Program-made: the position numbers and the translations under genes
Notes under the pieces: model-generated
Told to the model about the DNA's origin: nothing
Seen by the model: the letters and a program-made list of their open reading frames with translations, nothing else
Database searches by the model: none
In this document: in pieces, positions 1 through 12,384 of the stretch
Position numbering within the stretch: position 1 is the stretch's first letter
How the letters are laid out: each line of letters begins with the position of its first letter
Source of the DNA: Kappaphycus alvarezii
Lineage: Eukaryota > Rhodophyta > Florideophyceae > Gigartinales > Solieriaceae
Reading direction: 5' to 3'
DNA: 64,000 bases
Assembly: GCA_002205965.3 (NCBI GenBank)
Contig: NADL03000499.1
Span: forward strand, 248,001-312,000

Positions 1-3000
1 ACAGTGCATTACTAAAGTAAGAATTAACTCCTCAATCAATTTCTATGTTGTTTATAGACCTCAAAGTAGCGCAGCAAACCTTTTTGACGTTTTTTATCGC
101 ACTGATCGTCGAGAAAGACATGTTCAGTTACCTTACGTTGAGAATACTAAGAAATTATAAATTTTAGCAGCTTTGCCATCCCCTAGGGCAGTTTTCTTCA
201 CTCTATTGTGTTTATTTATTCTGCAAAATGTTTTAAAATACTTATTGGCAAAGGAAACCCCTGGAAGAAAATTTGTTTCGCTATCCACGTTCAAATCCCC
301 CCGAAGGTATATATCAACGGAAATTGTATAAAGTAACTCCACAGTATTTGAGATCAGTTTATTTTCCCTGATAAAGTTTTGAAACTAGCTTCAGTTGTTT
401 GAATAAATTGTTTTCTAAGAGGTTCTTTTTTGCATTCTTCATAGAAAAGAATTCCTCTGCTTTGAGGAAGCAGTTGCTTCCTGGGGAAACAAATCATCAA
501 AATCATGACTTTCTTTCAATTTTAACGTTACGTTTACAACAAGTTGTGGTAACGCCTTCAAAAGATTCGAAAATCTTGGCTGAAAAGAACTTGTATCACA
601 GAATACGGTCAATTAAAACGAAAAAAAATCCCAACCCATGTTTCAATATTATCTCTACTAATGCTAGTTCTTCACAGTTTATGTCGATGGTAACAAAATT
701 TCAGTGAACAACGCTTCTCAACAGCAAACTGTTCACGAATCGAACAAGTTTCGAATTAATTCAGGTTGGGGCTCTTCCGATGCGTAAATAAATACCACCT
801 GGACAATTTGAAACATAATGTCAGATGGAGTTTCAACTAAATAACTTTTTTATCAAATTTTCTTGCGCGAATAGTTATCAGCTGTTTATCTGATGCTCTT
901 GTCACAAATTGATCATCATAAAACGCTAACGTAAAATTCAGTGGAAAAACAGAAATGTTTCGCGCCTCTCGGAATGCAAAATTACTGAATTCACTGAGAG
1001 GTAGTGTCTGAAATCCCTTTTTTCCTGTAGTAGTGCTGCAAAAAACTTTTACTGTGACGGGATGGTCTCAGAAACTACTTTTTGTAGGTTTTAATCATTA
1101 CAGAGTCATCAGTGCACCTCGTGACTTGTAAATCTGACACAATCCCTTTATTAAAACTTAAAGTTGTCATTTAGTAGGGAAGGAAACATAAATATACTGA
1201 AAAATACATAAAAATATATAATAAATGGTGTTTTTTTTCAAATTGATAGTCTGTGGAACAATTCCATTCGCTGCCTCAAGCTTACATTAATAAGAAAAAC
1301 AAAATAGCTCGTTTTGGGAGTATAGCTCTTCACGTTGCACTCTATTTTGATTTCACTGAGGCCAGAAGTGCAAAAAAGTGCAAAACACGCATAGGATACT
1401 TCAGGATCTTAGCGGAAATCTTCATTTCAAACATTTTAAATTGTAGTCACCGCCACCAATAATCTATCCTTTCTGATACCATATGACCCTCTAGTGCCAG
1501 TTTCTGTTCTTCAAGATTACTTTTCTCCCCTTCCTACTTCTTCAGATCCTTTTTTTTCTCTATTAAGTCCGCGCTGCGCTGGTAGGGTGCAATAACACTC
1601 TCATAAACCGTCTTTGATTGGTGAAGTCCATTAAAATTTGATATCTCAGATTCCGCTATAATTAGCTGGATCACTGTTTCTTTGCAACATTGTCTTTAGC
1701 GAAACTTTCCCTTCCTGTGATTTCCTCCTTAGTGTGATCTTTTATGTGCCGAAATTTCTTCAGGAACACAATGCCTTCAAAAAAGGACATTGCACTCGAA
1801 ATTTTCTGAGTTTCAAGATTTTGGAAGTCAAGAATCTTCGAAGAAAAATACAAGAAACCACTCCCTGATGAAATATTTGAGTCAAAACGAGACTTGAGAT
1901 AAATTATAGGCATTCCAACGGCTGTTGTGTATATGTGGTATTGTGATCGTGAGGGTTAAAATATTTTACGTTACAAAGCTAGCAATGGAAATGTACACTC
2001 TTTTCGTGTATTTCGGAACTCAATTAACTCATACCATTATAAGCAGCATCTAAAAGTTTCTATTCAAGTGTGAGATATTTTATAGGTCTCCATGCTTAGT
2101 ATAATAGGCTTTGGGAAGACTTTAAATCATACTTTAACGAGACTGGTTTAAACGGGCTAGCTCTAAATTTCTTTAAAATGGGCTTAATTCTGGTATATAA
2201 ATTGTGTAGAGCTGCAAGGAAATCTAACTGATGCATAGAATTTAAGCATCTCTCGGACTAAAAATGTATCTGCTGCATTCGTCTCCATATACAATGCATT
2301 AAGACTTATTATTATGGAAATGTATTACATGAGGTCCGAAATTGTTTTAATGTTATTCGTTTTAAATATTAAACCTGTAAAATACATATAATGTATTCAG
2401 TGTTCAATATATTAAAGATATTTTAGACCAAATTTTGGAGTACAGCTCATTCTAGTGATCTAATGGTAGTTGAAATTGTTCGTACAGTACAATTAAAAAT
2501 TATTAAATTACGTTATGTCATATAACATTTTTCATGCTCTTTGTAATGTTTGAATCTAAATATTTAGAATATAATGGCCTCAATTTAAACTCATCGGATT
2601 TAAATGTGGATTAAGGAACTGAGCGGGCAGTATAATGAAGTATTAATCTGAAGTGATCTCACATAAAACTACAGGTTAAATGAAACGAAGAGGATAACTG
2701 ACTAGTTCAAAAAGGCCAATACGAGCTCAAAGAAGATTATTAATACATAACTGAGGTCAAAGAAAAAACTCTGCTCCATGGTTTTACTCAACTTTTAATT
2801 TAAATAAAAAACCAATATAATGACCAAGAGATGTTAAAGACAAGTGTATTTGGTTCTATAATTTAGAAATAGATTCAGGGATTGATTAAAGCATAAAAAT
2901 TGTATAATGTTCCAAGTCCCTATCTATCTTAACGATTCCAAATAAATTAACCCCACTTTTTATTTGAAATTATGAAGTATAGCAAGCTAATGAGATTAAA

Positions 3001-3764
3001 CTTATAATACCTACGTGGAAAGTGTAGATGTTTATAAGTAAAAAAGTTTTCTTTCGATCTTATTTGGGTATAACTTTATTCAGTAATGGAAAATTCACCT
3101 GACTTGTTTACCCCGCATTGAGTTTGTTCTAAACTAGGTTAAAATTGTAATAAATTACAAATGAAAATTATAATTTGGTATTTAGTGTTTCTTTCCTATA
3201 GCAAAAGCTACAATTACTGCACAACTCTGGCTATTACGAAAATAAACGTTTATGTCATTTCTTGTTTTACTATGATCAATTTTAAGATACACAGGATTTT
3301 TCTCCTAGAAATATATAAACTTTTGGATTCACATTCATTCTATCTAGACTTTTAATATTTATATTCGCTTATATTATGTACTTAAGGTAGAAAATTACCA
3401 CTACAGTTGCAGTGCAGCAGATATTTATCGGAATCTAGCTACTTTTTACATATTGTGGCATATAAGATCACAGCCAAGCTTGGATAAATTTTCATGAATT
3501 ACATGAAGCATATGTGGATGATCTGGACAGTAGCTTAGGTCACAGCTGGTGAAAGATCCTAGCTGATTACGTACAATTCAAAAAACATTATTCCGTAGTA
3601 GAGTGTAGAATCAATACCATGATGAAGGGGACTAACCATGGGAATATCAAGCGTCTAATGGATACATTCGCTCGGTGGAATGTAATTCTGACCGGGATAA
3701 TTTGAGACGATAACTTAGTCTTCTAGCAATGCTTAAGGATAGAATGGTTAGCTAGCTAGTTCTA
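1..3764. other. AT-rich region without recognisable genes
   Basis: This stretch is strongly AT-rich, with only short open frames on either strand (longest about 100 codons, near 399-707). None has a recognisable motif, and I saw no rRNA, tRNA-like box or repeat shared with the rest of the window. Confidence 0.5.
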
Positions 3765-4053
3765 AAAAGAAAGAAAAGAAAAAGAAACTCACACAACCCA
3801 ACCAATAACTGGTTCGCGACGATCACTCTTGTTGTATCCACTTTCCTTGTTAAAGCCCTGGATCTCAAGTTTACGGCGAACAAAGCGATCTGCGAAGGTC
3901 GGCGGAGGCGCGATTACCCCGAGGAAGTCCTGTTCCCTGAAATAACGCAATTTATTCACCTGGATCAGGCGATTACTCCGGAATACGTCATCCCTGAAAC
4001 AACGCAAGTTACAGGATTGGGTATTACCGTTGACTACCCCGAGACAAGTCTCT
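3765..4053 (+). other. Small GC-rich open frame, unrecognised
   Basis: A GC-rich island in AT-rich surroundings carries an uninterrupted frame of about 95 codons without an early ATG. It opens with a Lys/Arg stretch, passes a hydrophobic segment (TITLVVSTFLVKAL) and ends in two degenerate copies of a block with D/ITPE..PETTQ character, then a stop. The absence of a start codon and the abrupt base-composition change suggest an exon or an inserted fragment rather than a complete gene. No family recognised. Confidence 0.3.
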
Positions 4054-4055
4054 GA
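3912..4055 (+). repeat. Degenerate ~60-bp tandem repeat
   Basis: Units begin GATTACCCCGAGG (3912), GATTACTCCGGA (3971) and GACTACCCCGAG (4032), each of the first two followed by CCCTGAAAYAACGCAA. The spacing is 59 and 61 bp, so about 2.3 units are present. The repeat lies in the GC-rich open frame. Confidence 0.6.
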
Positions 4056-4060
4056 AGTAA

Positions 4061-6690
4061 AAAGGTAACAACTTCTGAATTATCTCGAAGCGTTGTTCTG
4101 CAACACATATATGGTGAAATGAAAAGATATTTAGCATGTGCAGATATTTCAAGTAGGAATGATTCTGACGTATAAAATGTCTTGCTAACATTCAAATGTT
4201 TTCTGTTGACGATAATGCTGTTTCCCTCAATCACATAAAGATGAAAACATATTTCTTGAGCTAGAAGAGAAGGAACACTTATCGCTGCATTTATAAGTGT
4301 TTTTGTTCACCAGTATCAGATAGATTATTTGATATGAAAATAGCTACCAGCCTCTACCTTTCATTTTTCCATATTTCCTATAATTTTCGATCATAATTGT
4401 GATTATAGTGAAGATGAAAATGTCCACATAAGGCCCACTGGTACCGAAACCGAAGAAAAACCCAATGCAAACAGAGTCTACTTCTTCAGCGCTTTTTTAT
4501 ATTGATCCGTCCGACTTGAATACAGCTCTGCAAACTGAAGCTTCCGCATCCTAAGCTGATATCTTAATATCGGAGTGAATCGAATTTAACTTATATTCAA
4601 ACTTCACACTCACAGTAAACTAACCCAAAATTCCTCCTCTTTCTAAACCGCGATATTTAAAGATAACTTGATAGTGATTCATGTGAAGCTATGAAACTCC
4701 AGCAGAAAAAGGCGTTAATGGGCTGTATTACCTTTTAAGTTTTTTGCCTGGTAACGAGAATTATTTTAAATGCCTTTCGAAAGGATCGCAAGGGCGAAAT
4801 GCAGGGATATATTCTAAACACAGCTCGGAAATACGTAATATATATGCAGTGAATGTTAAATGAAGAAACATAAAGTGCAGTGATGCGCAAACGCCGGATT
4901 GACTAAAGTGTGCCATTCATGAAAGTTAGTTTTAGTGAGCTATTTAGTTAAGATACAACATATTATAAACTCCCATGCGCAGTGAGTGTGTTGAAATCAG
5001 CATCTTTTCATTACCAACCATCATCACTCTACAGTATATAAAGAACACCAATATTTATGGTGCAAAGTTGCACCTGAAGATTTACTCCGCCAATTAGTGA
5101 TTTTTTTATAGACTAAAAGACGGAGAGAGGTGGGAAAATACAAAAAAGGGGATGCAAAAAAAGTTGGAGAGGAGATATTCTGGTAAAAGTTCATTCGTCA
5201 GCTATTGACACAAGCTGATCACAATGCGAGGAGGAAATCGCTAATTTAGCTCCAATTCGACGGAGAAATACGTAATGACGGCAGACATAACAGGAGATTC
5301 TAAGCTAGATCTAAAAAACTATAATGGTTTAATTCCTTCGCAGACGGATCTCGCATACTGAAATCATAAAAAGTTTCAATAAACCCACGAAACTTCTTCC
5401 TCATTCGGCATTAGGAACAGGAACAGCGGAAAACATTTGAGACAACATAAATTGATATTGAATTGAAAGGATGCGCCAAAGTCGGTATCCAGAATGGAAA
5501 GGCGAGCTGATTAATTTTACTAATCTCTACAGAAGATGATATCTTACTATAACTACTGAAATCATTTAAATTTTGCAGATGTAAATTTTGATGAAGATAC
5601 CAGCGCAGAATTTCCGAACCAATAACTTCCATGCCCTCGAGTGATCATTATTTTTTTATTAATTAATTATTTCATTCATTCACAGATATTTAAAACGTAT
5701 TAATTTCAAAGTCATGGAAGTTTAGCGGTGCTCTAGGGTGAAAAACTTTGCCCTGGGTACCGAACGCGGCAAATTGTTTTCGCTGATTTTAATGTACATC
5801 ATATTTAAAAAATATGATGTGAGAGTATTTTTCTAAGAACTGCTGCCAAAATCACTTGCCAATCTAGAAAATACCGAGATGTAGTCCAATAAAACAATTT
5901 TAGTGCAGATTAACGACATATATATAGTTATTTTTTGACAATAACAGACGAGAAAGTCACTTTTTGATGTCTAAAGCTACCCAGGTCACATGGTGCTTTA
6001 ACCATTTATATCAACCGATGTAATCCAAACTGGTGCTGTATAGCTAGTGATATCATAGTTCTTGGGAAACGCTTTAAATGTTGAATAAAGTAATTTGAGA
6101 AACAAAATCATATTAAATTAACCACTGAAGATTATTATACCTGGATATGGCTTACAAGAAACCCAACATAGCCGCTTGCATACGACTAAAATAGCCACCT
6201 CGAAAGATATGATGGCGACGAGTACCAGATTGAGAATTGCTTTGGATCTGAAAATGAGATACCTTATCGCGGCCTGTATAATCTGGACACTTTTTTGGGA
6301 CTGCTTGTGTTCTTCGTAAGCGAGTAGTACAGTAAAGGAATGTAGTACCGGGCGAAAGGAATCGAGAGCAAAGATTAGAATGCCATTCTGGCGGAGTGCC
6401 GTAGCATTTTGACGTCTACTAACTGCAGTTCTGAAAAGGTTGGTGCAATAAAAACATCTTTATAAAATGTCGAACAGAAATATTAAAACATGTGAGTAGT
6501 CTAGAACAAATCTTAAATGATATTTGCGTTACAAGAATTTATACTTCCCTTTCCGCTTCATGTCTGAAGGTCGCAGAACAGCTATTAAGAGGTCTTACAT
6601 GTACAGATTAATACACAATGATAGATTATTTCGAGCGAACTCTATCCAAGAAAGCGTGAAATAGATGAAGTAGATCTAAGATAGTTTTCA
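4061..6690. other. AT-rich region, no gene seen
   Basis: Only short random-looking frames occur and no shared repeat was found. Confidence 0.45.
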
Positions 6691-7770
6691 AAAAACGGTA
6701 GTGCAATGAACCGTAGGCAATAAGTTCAAACCTTTAGCAAGAACTAATTCCGTGAGTATTACAAACGCAACTGAATGCACTCTTTCCCAACACCAGTGGA
6801 GATCATTTCTTCTTTTCGCTTTAGCTCCAGTGCAAATGCTTCTAGAATCTCGGTATTTACAGCGATCTCTCCAAACAAAGGCGAAGGCCTCGCCCATGGG
6901 CAATTTTTGCTAGGCACTGAAACGAAGAACGAGGTTGTATATACTTGCTTTTGAAGAGAAAGGGCGTTACCTGAAATTACCGATTCAAATGTATGGCTTT
7001 GAAAAGCATCTTTGATGGGGGTGCAGAAAATAAATCTTTCGAAGGGTGGACCTGATTTTGAGAATAGCACATTTTGTGTCGGTTGGGCCCTCTTTCACTT
7101 CAAACAGAAGCGCACTTAGACAAGAGCAGGTTTAATGATGCGCTTTTGACAAGAAAAGAAAGTGGCGCGCTGATAAATGCGCCATAGGAAGCAGAAATAT
7201 TATTGCTATAGTGGTCAGTGTCCTTCCTGTGAGACCTTTTATCAGCAAGAATTGGAGAGCTTTGAGCTCTTTTCTTTTGAAAAATGACGTCAGTATGAGG
7301 CCTGCTGCTTATCAAACAACAATTGTGTCTACAATTTTTGGCATAACTCAGCAAAGTTGTGCTTTGTCGAGTCATAAACCTCGGAGGAATATGAAAAGAT
7401 GTCCTCATACAGTTATGTCTGGAGCGTAACTGCGTTGTATTTGCTAGAGGCGAAAAATTCGTCCAAGATTTCGATACGGTCGAAAGAAGGGTTCGATGAA
7501 GCCCAGAGGAAATTATTGAAACTTGATAAAACATTTGTTGAGCTTCAATGTTCTTGGCACCCAGGACTTCTATAACTTTATGAAAATAAACAGGGCATTT
7601 CACTTAGCTGTTTTCCATTTCCGCAGTAATTTGATTCCAAAGACGTGTTTTTGGTTGGAAGACTTGATCCTTTCTAGGAGCCTGTCAGATTGTGGTGTGA
7701 ACTATTTTTCGGTAAACGACGCGACGGTAGCTGGTTTGTCGCAATTTTTAGCTTTTTTATAGTAACATAA
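6690..7770 (+). pseudogene. Possible decayed coding region, unrecognised
   Basis: Base composition rises here, and plus-strand frames join loosely across shifts. One piece near 7205-7280 reads with a CPSCETFYQQE motif (possible zinc-finger half). Another from 7398 reads DVLIQLCLERNCVVFARGEK, then shifts frame into an acidic/Leu-rich stretch to about 7570. An opposite-strand frame of 167 codons (7100-7603) is Ser/His-rich and looks like the shadow of this one. I do not recognise a family. Confidence 0.25.
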
Positions 7771-8752
7771 GCATTTCAGGCGATCAAACCCTAGCCATTT
7801 TGTTAAACGGTAGATAGTGGCAATGTTAACCGCATTTGCTACACTTTGAAAACCTGAACAGTGGCTTGGAGTCTATCAGGAGTATTTTATTATGTTCTGC
7901 GACACCAGATGGTCCGGTTGTAGCAGCAGCGGATTATGAGGCAGAAAAAAAATAGTAGTTCAACACCGAGCGGTGACAATATCCACGATGTCGAAGAGCT
8001 TGCATTCGATTTCGGTAATTGTTGTTCTTCAGACTCACGGGGATGAAAATGTCAGACATTGCACAATAGGAAGATTCAGAATTCAAAATTACTGAAATAA
8101 TATTTTGGTCATATGAAGGATCCTAGAAAATTATTCTTCAAGAACTTTTTCGAGAGATGAGAACCACTGACGATTTGAGAAGCGATAAGTTTCACTAGTG
8201 GATCCAAAATTGGCGTTTAGGTAGCTCTGCTCAGTAAATTTTACTCCTACTTAAATTCTATGATAACTCGAATGGTAAGCTGCTTTCGTGGCGCCCTTCT
8301 GGTGTGCTTAAAGTAGCACAGATATGTTGGCGGTAAATATTGGCAAGTTATGAGGCATGAGGGTATGCGGAGAGTAGAGATGCAGCCGAGAAAATGTGTT
8401 TTTGTTGACATTTGTGGATCCTAACCACGTGGAAGCCTCCTTTTCATATCCCCAATGCCTGTAGTGTACATTTATCTCTTTATAACGCAAAATACCAGAA
8501 ATTGCAATTTCGCCCTTATGTACAGTCTAGTGTACTGTATGTAAAGACAGTAAAATAGCCTCGTTTGTTGTGGAGCTGAGGCCTTGAAACTAAATCGGAT
8601 CAAATTCTGGAAACTATATCTTTAATCTAAATTCTCTTCCCTACATTACAGCATTTCAACCCAAAAAATCAGACAAAAATTGCCCATTTTACTGCTGCAG
8701 ACGACGTGATCACTTTCCACATGCAAAGTTACCCTGGTAATCTTTCTTCTTT
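7771..8752. other. No gene seen
   Basis: AT-rich and frame-poor. It lies directly upstream of the long broken transposase/nuclease gene and may hold its promoter or element end, but I found no terminal inverted repeat. Confidence 0.4.
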
Positions 8753-9297
8753 TTGAAGAGAACAAGATTCCTCCACCTCAGCATAAACAACAAGCTGCCT
8801 CTCAGTCTTCACAAACAATTGAAGGTTGGGCAGGAAGTCCTAGGGCACCCGTTCACAGGAGAACCGATGGTCATTTCCCCGCCAAGACGCCGAATCCAGA
8901 GCATAATACCTTCGCTTCTCGATAAGTTTCAAACTCAACAAGTCGTGGCAAAATGAGGCGTGTCGGATCAAGTGCGGGGCGAGTACAATCAAACTGAAGC
9001 AGGGAAGCGTCAACAAGGGATCTTGAAGGGCTGGTAGGGGTTCCTGAAGTGTCATTGGGTATAAGACATGCCCGCACAGGAGGCCGTGGCAGATCAACAA
9101 CGGAAACTGGGCGAGGGAGGGGTCGTGGAGGAGGGAGGCGAGGGGGAAGGGGAAATTACGACGCAAGTTCTGGTTGTAGAATAGTGCCAACAGGGTGCAA
9201 GTCCGTAATGATGGAAAGGGAATTTTCGGGGAAGATTTTAAAGGAAACCGATAAAATTCATTGTGAAGTGTCGGTTTACAACAGGAAATTGCAGTAA
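8753..9297 (+). pseudogene. N-terminal RGG-rich part of the transposase/nuclease gene
   Basis: Frames at 8753-8956 and 9049-9297 form a Gln/Pro/Ser-rich start followed by an Arg-Gly cluster (GRGRGRGGGRRGGRG). RGG clusters generally bind nucleic acid. A stop and shift separate the two pieces. It runs colinearly into the transposase core beginning near 9367, so I treat it as that protein's N-terminus. It could instead be a small separate ORF. Confidence 0.35.
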
Positions 9298-9366
9298 AAC
9301 GTCAAGAACCCTGCCCCAACAAGAGGTCGTCTTGTTGTTTTATTTATGAATTCCCTGTTGGTCTAA

Positions 9367-10433
9367 TTGTCAGATTGGTTACACAAGCTCATAGGGTTGA
9401 AGGATCTTAGGGTTCAACTGGTATCTTTGGCAGACATGTATCTTTATGTCGCCGTTTTGTTGTTGTCTCATACAGCAGGTCTCAGCTTCAAGAAAGGAAT
9501 AAGTATTCTTCGACAATCTGGAAGCTTTCCCTCTGCTTTAAGACGCGTTCGGTTTATCGCTTCAAACATCATGGCATAATCTCCTACTGGAATAGGAAAC
9601 AACTGAGGCACTTCGTGGAATGCGCAAAGAAACCAAACAAGGTTTCTGACAGAGTCTGAGACACTTGCCTTTCGGGAGACTCGAAAGGCATTCTTTACTC
9701 CTCTAAATCAGTTCTTAACACTAGATCATGAACTTTTCGGTACAAGAGCTGCAGACAATCAGGTGAAGATTTTCAGCTCTCGTAAAGCAGATAGTGATGG
9801 GCACTCTGCTGATGCTTTTGCTGTTGCCCTTTTCAGGGTTTTCTTGCTTTGCTCTTTCGACGTAGGGGGGAAGCACACGCAAAATCAGTGCGGTAGTTGG
9901 TAACTGTACTTATATACGGGCGAGGGGAAGAATCACTAACCGGATGCATTGTCACTGCGGACAGAAGGTACGGTAAGGAGGGATATATGGAGATTCGGAC
10001 GGAAAACGTCCTTGGCTCTGTTTTCGTGATGCCAGATCATGTTTTGGCGTGCCATTTTTTTGGTGCTAAGTCATTTTTCAGATCACATCGTGGCGATTTG
10101 GAGGAAGTTGGAATTGGAGATGTCCCGGAAACAAGCGGTAGAGGCGAGACTACGGAAAGTTCCGGAGTTAATCCTCAAGTTGCACAGGAACGTGGACAGA
10201 TAGAAATAGAAAGTGGGCACGAATGTGGACAGGAAGTGGAGCAGGAATGGGGACCGGGTGGTGCTAATGTTGTGGCTCAAGACGACGGGTTAGAGGAGAC
10301 CAGTGAAGATTTCCGGGAAGACGTTTTTGCGGATTATGAACACCACCGCGACTTAATTATTGATGACGACGCCGAACTCGATCTGGAGTTTTTTTTGCCA
10401 CTTAGAGTTCAACTCAAATTTATAGGCAGCTAA
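9367..10433 (+). pseudogene. DDE-like transposase core (broken)
   Basis: One frame runs from 9367 to 9899 with two internal stops (about 9576 and 9610). It carries a helical N-terminal block (LADMYLYVAVLLLSHT, then KKGISILRQSG), then FLTLDHELFGTRAADNQVK, whose LDxE resembles the first catalytic Asp block of piggyBac/IS4-like transposases, then RKADSDGHSADA. After a shift, 9897-10433 gives ESLTGCIVTADRRYGKEG, a second conserved Asp context, MPDH and an acidic stretch rich in E and D. Two putative catalytic Asp survive; I could not place a third with certainty. Exact superfamily uncertain (piggyBac-like or ISL2EU/IS4-like). Confidence 0.5.
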
Positions 10434-10444
10434 GTCATGGCAAG

Positions 10445-11990
10445 GTGACAGCAGTTGCCATTCGGGAACGTGGAACTGCGAAATTTTGCTGTCTGCTAAG
10501 GTTTATGTACTCAGTGCTACCTGCGCTTCAATCCAGTTTGAACCCATGTATTGCAGTTCCAAAGAACAATGTAAGGCTCAACAACACACTATTCAGTGGC
10601 GGAACGAGTGAAGACCAACCCAGCCAGATTCTGAGAGTGAAAGCGGAAGAAGAAATTGCGGAAAGCTGCACTGTACTCACTCTAGGGCAGAGGTGTGCCA
10701 GTTGGTTTGTGTTAAGGCAATTAAGAGTTACTAGAACCACCGCAGGACTGCTGATGATGTCGAAAGCAGAGATTAGAGGGTTAATGGGCGTTGAGGGAGA
10801 AGGTAGTGATCACCCTGGTGCATATTGGTTTACTTCCTTGTACAAGAGTTGGTTTAGTACGAAAGCCTCTACAGAGGCTGTGAAGCGAGGGAGAGTTAAT
10901 AAGTCTGCGATTTTCAGCTCCCTGGAAGGGATGCCCTTTTTTCAAAGCAGTTTTTGAGATTAGCATGGTTGCAATCACAGACGAAAGCTACTCGGCATTT
11001 TCACCTGAAGGGGTTTGGTTCGTGGATATTGCAAATTTTGAGGACTGACGAGATGAATGACTCGGAGTGACGGAGGTCGATGGAGCAAGCCTCGTGCTAT
11101 CGTCAGTTGAAATCAAGACTAAGGTCGGACCTTCGACATTGGCCAGCACTGCGCAACTGGCGACTTGAGACTTGGCTCAGTGCGATGTGGGTGATAATAC
11201 GCTTAAAAATTACGTGCCCAGAGAGCACATGGCACAGATTATTCAACAACTTGTGGTATTGAGGTTGCACTATGTGTTTTACTTTTGCGCAGCTGAAACA
11301 GAGATGTTTTATACAGTACTGATAAGGTGTTCGGAGCATATTATCGAAATCTGCATGTCCAATCTTGCCGAAATGGTCAGCCGGTCTTTGTACTTCGCTC
11401 ACATAGATATTACAGTGCTTTCGTAGTTTTCCGAGAATGTGTTCGCTGATGCCATACTAACTAGGCATAACTTTTGGAAAATGGTTGAGGAAAACCTCAA
11501 ACAAAATGGCTGCTTTGTAACTCTTAAGCTTATTAAGCACGAATCGCAAAGCTTTACTCCAAAACAGTGGTTGTAGTAGATGGAGCAACGCAGCAAAGGG
11601 CGGTGCTGCGGAGTTCAACGCCGAACTTTAAATGGGAACAGAAGAGTATTTCAGAGACCATCAAGATTGTTGCCATCAATGCTTTATTTTCTTTGCGAAT
11701 GTTTGAGCGCCAAGAACTACTTGGATCTGATTCCACGTTTAACTCTATTGAGTCATATCGCAACTGTCTAAACAAGGTGCGAGCTAATGCAGACTTCATG
11801 TTTGGTTCCTCCCAGGAGCTTTTGAGTTATGCTTCGATAATACAATTAGAGTCAGAGAAGGACAAGAAATTTATTTCTGATGAATTAACGGAAGAAGCTG
11901 AAGTACGGATCCTTAAGCAATTGGCAAAAGAAAAGAAGCGCAATTGTTTGGCGTTTTCAACTGTTCAGATGCCACAAGTTTGCGAATGAG
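10445..11990 (+). pseudogene. YqaJ-like PD-(D/E)XK nuclease domain
   Basis: Reading across frames gives RCASWFVLRQLRVTRTTAG (the W..R..R.T..AG opening of YqaJ-type nucleases), then a K(R)GRVNKSAIFSSLEG block where the family usually has an acidic residue in GxxNE. Next come FSPEGVWFVDI (PD-like, Asp replaced by Glu) near 11000 and SSVEIKTKV (the ExK motif) near 11105. Then PREHMAQIIQQLVVLRLHYV, the family's P..H..Q...Q signature, follows from 11217. Frames shift at a run of six T near 10940 and a stop lies at about 11165. The domain would cut or recombine DNA during transposition. Its position directly behind the transposase implies a fusion or a two-ORF element. Confidence 0.5.
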
Positions 11991-12384
11991 GATTCGCAGT
12001 CACCGTTCTGAGAACTCTCAGCTTAGCTGGTGTGTTTTATGCGGACAACACAAAGAAGGGTTTTGGGGTCACCGAACATCATACAGCTGCTCCGTGTGCG
12101 CTGTATCTCTTTGCGTGCGAGTTCCGCATGGGTTAAGGAAAATTTGTTGGACTCTATGGAAAAAGACGAAAGAACTAGAATGTAGGCGTAATCCAGCACC
12201 TGTACGTAGAAGTAACGAACTTGGAAGAGGCGGAGTTGGATCAGAAAGTTCTATGGACACAGGAGAGAATAGCAGTGTGGTGGAGGGTAAAAGCGGCGGT
12301 TCTGCACGTTCTTCGCGAAAAAGAAGGTCAGTGAATGGGGCAGGAAGTAGTGAAAAGCTATTTCGGAGGCAGAGGCAAGACTGA
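11944..12384 (+). pseudogene. C-terminal zinc ribbon of the transposase/nuclease gene
   Basis: The frame contains WCVLCGQHKEGF, then HRTSYSCSVCAVSLCV: two CxxC pairs plus a further Cys with an RTSYxC context. This pattern is typical of the Cys-rich C-terminal domain of piggyBac-like transposases, which binds element ends. A basic Ser-rich tail with RKRR follows and stops at 12384. The preceding frame (11567-11989) overlaps it, so a one-base shift separates them. Confidence 0.45.

Larger units (their letters stand above)
8753..12384 (+). mobile_element. DNA-transposon gene relic: transposase + YqaJ nuclease + zinc ribbon
   Basis: Consecutive plus-strand frames assemble into one protein-like series broken by a few stops and one-base shifts. 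Order: low-complexity RGG-rich N-terminus (to 9297), transposase-like core with an LDHELFGTRAADNQ block and an ADRRYGK block, acidic linker, YqaJ/lambda-exonuclease-like PD-(D/E)XK region, and a Cys-rich C-terminus of the kind found at the end of piggyBac-type transposases. From general knowledge, some eukaryotic IS4/ISL2EU-type transposons encode a YqaJ nuclease beside the transposase; that they are one reading series here is my inference. Terminal inverted repeats were not found, so the true element ends are unknown. Confidence 0.5.

Noticed and set aside
7100..7603. 167-codon minus-strand open frame
   Set aside because: Ser/His/Arg-rich composition without motifs; it overlaps plus-strand frames with better coding character.
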